From positions 1 to 50,898 of the forward strand of contig CAMAXE010000030.1 of NCBI GenBank assembly GCA_945862145.1: a stretch of 50,898 nt of DNA, read 5' to 3'. The translations under genes and the position numbers were made by a program. Of the stretch, positions 50,560 to 50,898 are shown piece by piece. Source of the DNA: Klebsiella pneumoniae. Its GTDB lineage: Bacteria; Pseudomonadota; Gammaproteobacteria; Pseudomonadales; UBA5518. The notes under the pieces are model-generated. The model saw only the letters and a list, made by a program, of their open reading frames with translations. It was not told the DNA's origin and did no database searches. How positions within the stretch are numbered: position 1 is the first letter of the stretch; every line of letters starts with the position of its first letter.

Positions 50560-50898
50560 TCGCGGGCATGGCCCGCTCCTACACCTGTCGCGGGCATGGC
50601 CCGCTCGTAAATCATCTGTCGCGGGCATGGCCCGCTCCTACATCATCTGTCGCGGGCATGGCCCGCTCCTACATCATCTGTCGCGGGCGTGGCCCGCTCC
50701 TACATCATCTGTCGCGGGCGTGGCCCGCTCCTACATCATCTGTCGCGGGCATGGCCCGCTCCTACGCCATCTGTCGCGGGCATGGCCCGCTCGTACATCA
50801 TCTGTCGCGGGCATGGCCCGCTCCTACATCATCTGTCGCGGGCATGGCCCGCTCCTACGCCAGCTGTCGGGTCTTGGTGCCCGTAGGAGCGGGCCATG
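50560..50898. repeat. REP array: ten 31-bp units plus an inverted unit
   Basis: Units start at 50560, 50588, 50619, 50650, 50681, 50712, 50743, 50774, 50805 and 50836. The first is 28 bases, the rest 31. Each holds the stem GCGGGC-ATG-GCCCGC followed by TCCTAC and an ATCATCTG-like linker. Units 5 and 6 share an A-to-G change. An inverted arm, GTAGGAGCGGGCCATG, is cut by the window end (50883-50898). It fills the region upstream of the second sox operon, so any promoter lies within or beyond it. No gene seen. Confidence 0.92.

Noticed and set aside
50560-50866. CRISPR-like array
   Set aside because: The 31-base units follow each other directly with no unique spacers, and each unit is a REP hairpin. 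No cas genes are present.

Overview
The window reads as a GC-rich, densely packed gammaproteobacterial chromosome segment. The evidence is an MshQ-type (MSHA pilus operon) protein, REP elements of the GTAGGAGCGGGCC type, a PEP-CTERM protein and Pseudomonas-like heterotetrameric sarcosine oxidase operons. Genus cannot be set from the sequence alone; a marine or aquatic heterotroph is an inference. I saw no rRNA, tRNA or CRISPR array.

Layout. (1) 1-6.2 kb: 3' part of a huge repeat-bearing MshQ-like surface protein, a SAM N-methyltransferase-like gene and a small unknown gene. (2) 6.3-8.4 kb: a secreted CocE-type hydrolase, convergent with the next block. (3) 27.5 to 8.4 kb, minus strand: a long catabolic operon running GbdR-like regulator, serine hydrolase, MttB-family methyltransferase, dimethylglycine-dehydrogenase-type flavoprotein, sarcosine oxidase soxB-D-A-G, then a TolB/amidohydrolase fusion and an L,D-transpeptidase. 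Between soxG and the amidohydrolase lies a foreign insert of about 2.1 kb (13.33-15.43 kb). It carries an IS91-type transposase remnant and a plus-strand DUF4239-AIM24 gene pair, and is bracketed by a 166-bp direct repeat of the soxG/amidohydrolase junction. (4) 27.6-28.5 kb: a divergent EamA transporter, followed by 0.85 kb of layered repeats. (5) 29.3-36.7 kb: periplasmic sulfurtransferase, enolase-superfamily dehydratase, fatty acid desaturase, TIM-barrel isomerase, MFS transporter, VOC protein and PEP-CTERM protein. (6) 37-42.8 kb: two GMC oxidoreductases, the second bracketed by two copies of a 120-bp inverted-repeat element, then a flavin oxidoreductase overlapping a methyltransferase tail to tail. 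(7) 50.5 to 41.9 kb, minus strand: a second operon, soxB-D-A-G, betA, alpha/beta hydrolase and methyltransferase, preceded by ten 31-bp REP units.

How it fits together. The two minus-strand operons outline use of choline, glycine betaine and related N-methyl compounds. BetA oxidises choline, the MttB-family protein could remove the first methyl group from a quaternary amine, the DMGDH-type enzyme makes sarcosine, and SoxBDAG makes glycine with methylene-tetrahydrofolate. A GbdR-like AraC regulator heads the first operon. No corrinoid protein, reactivase or betB is present in the window, so the demethylation step is the open question.

The most noteworthy items are the corrinoid-less MttB-DMGDH-Sox operon with its extra hydrolases, the IS91-associated insert with a 166-bp target duplication, the inverted-repeat element pair around one GMC gene, and the two REP/BIME arrays.
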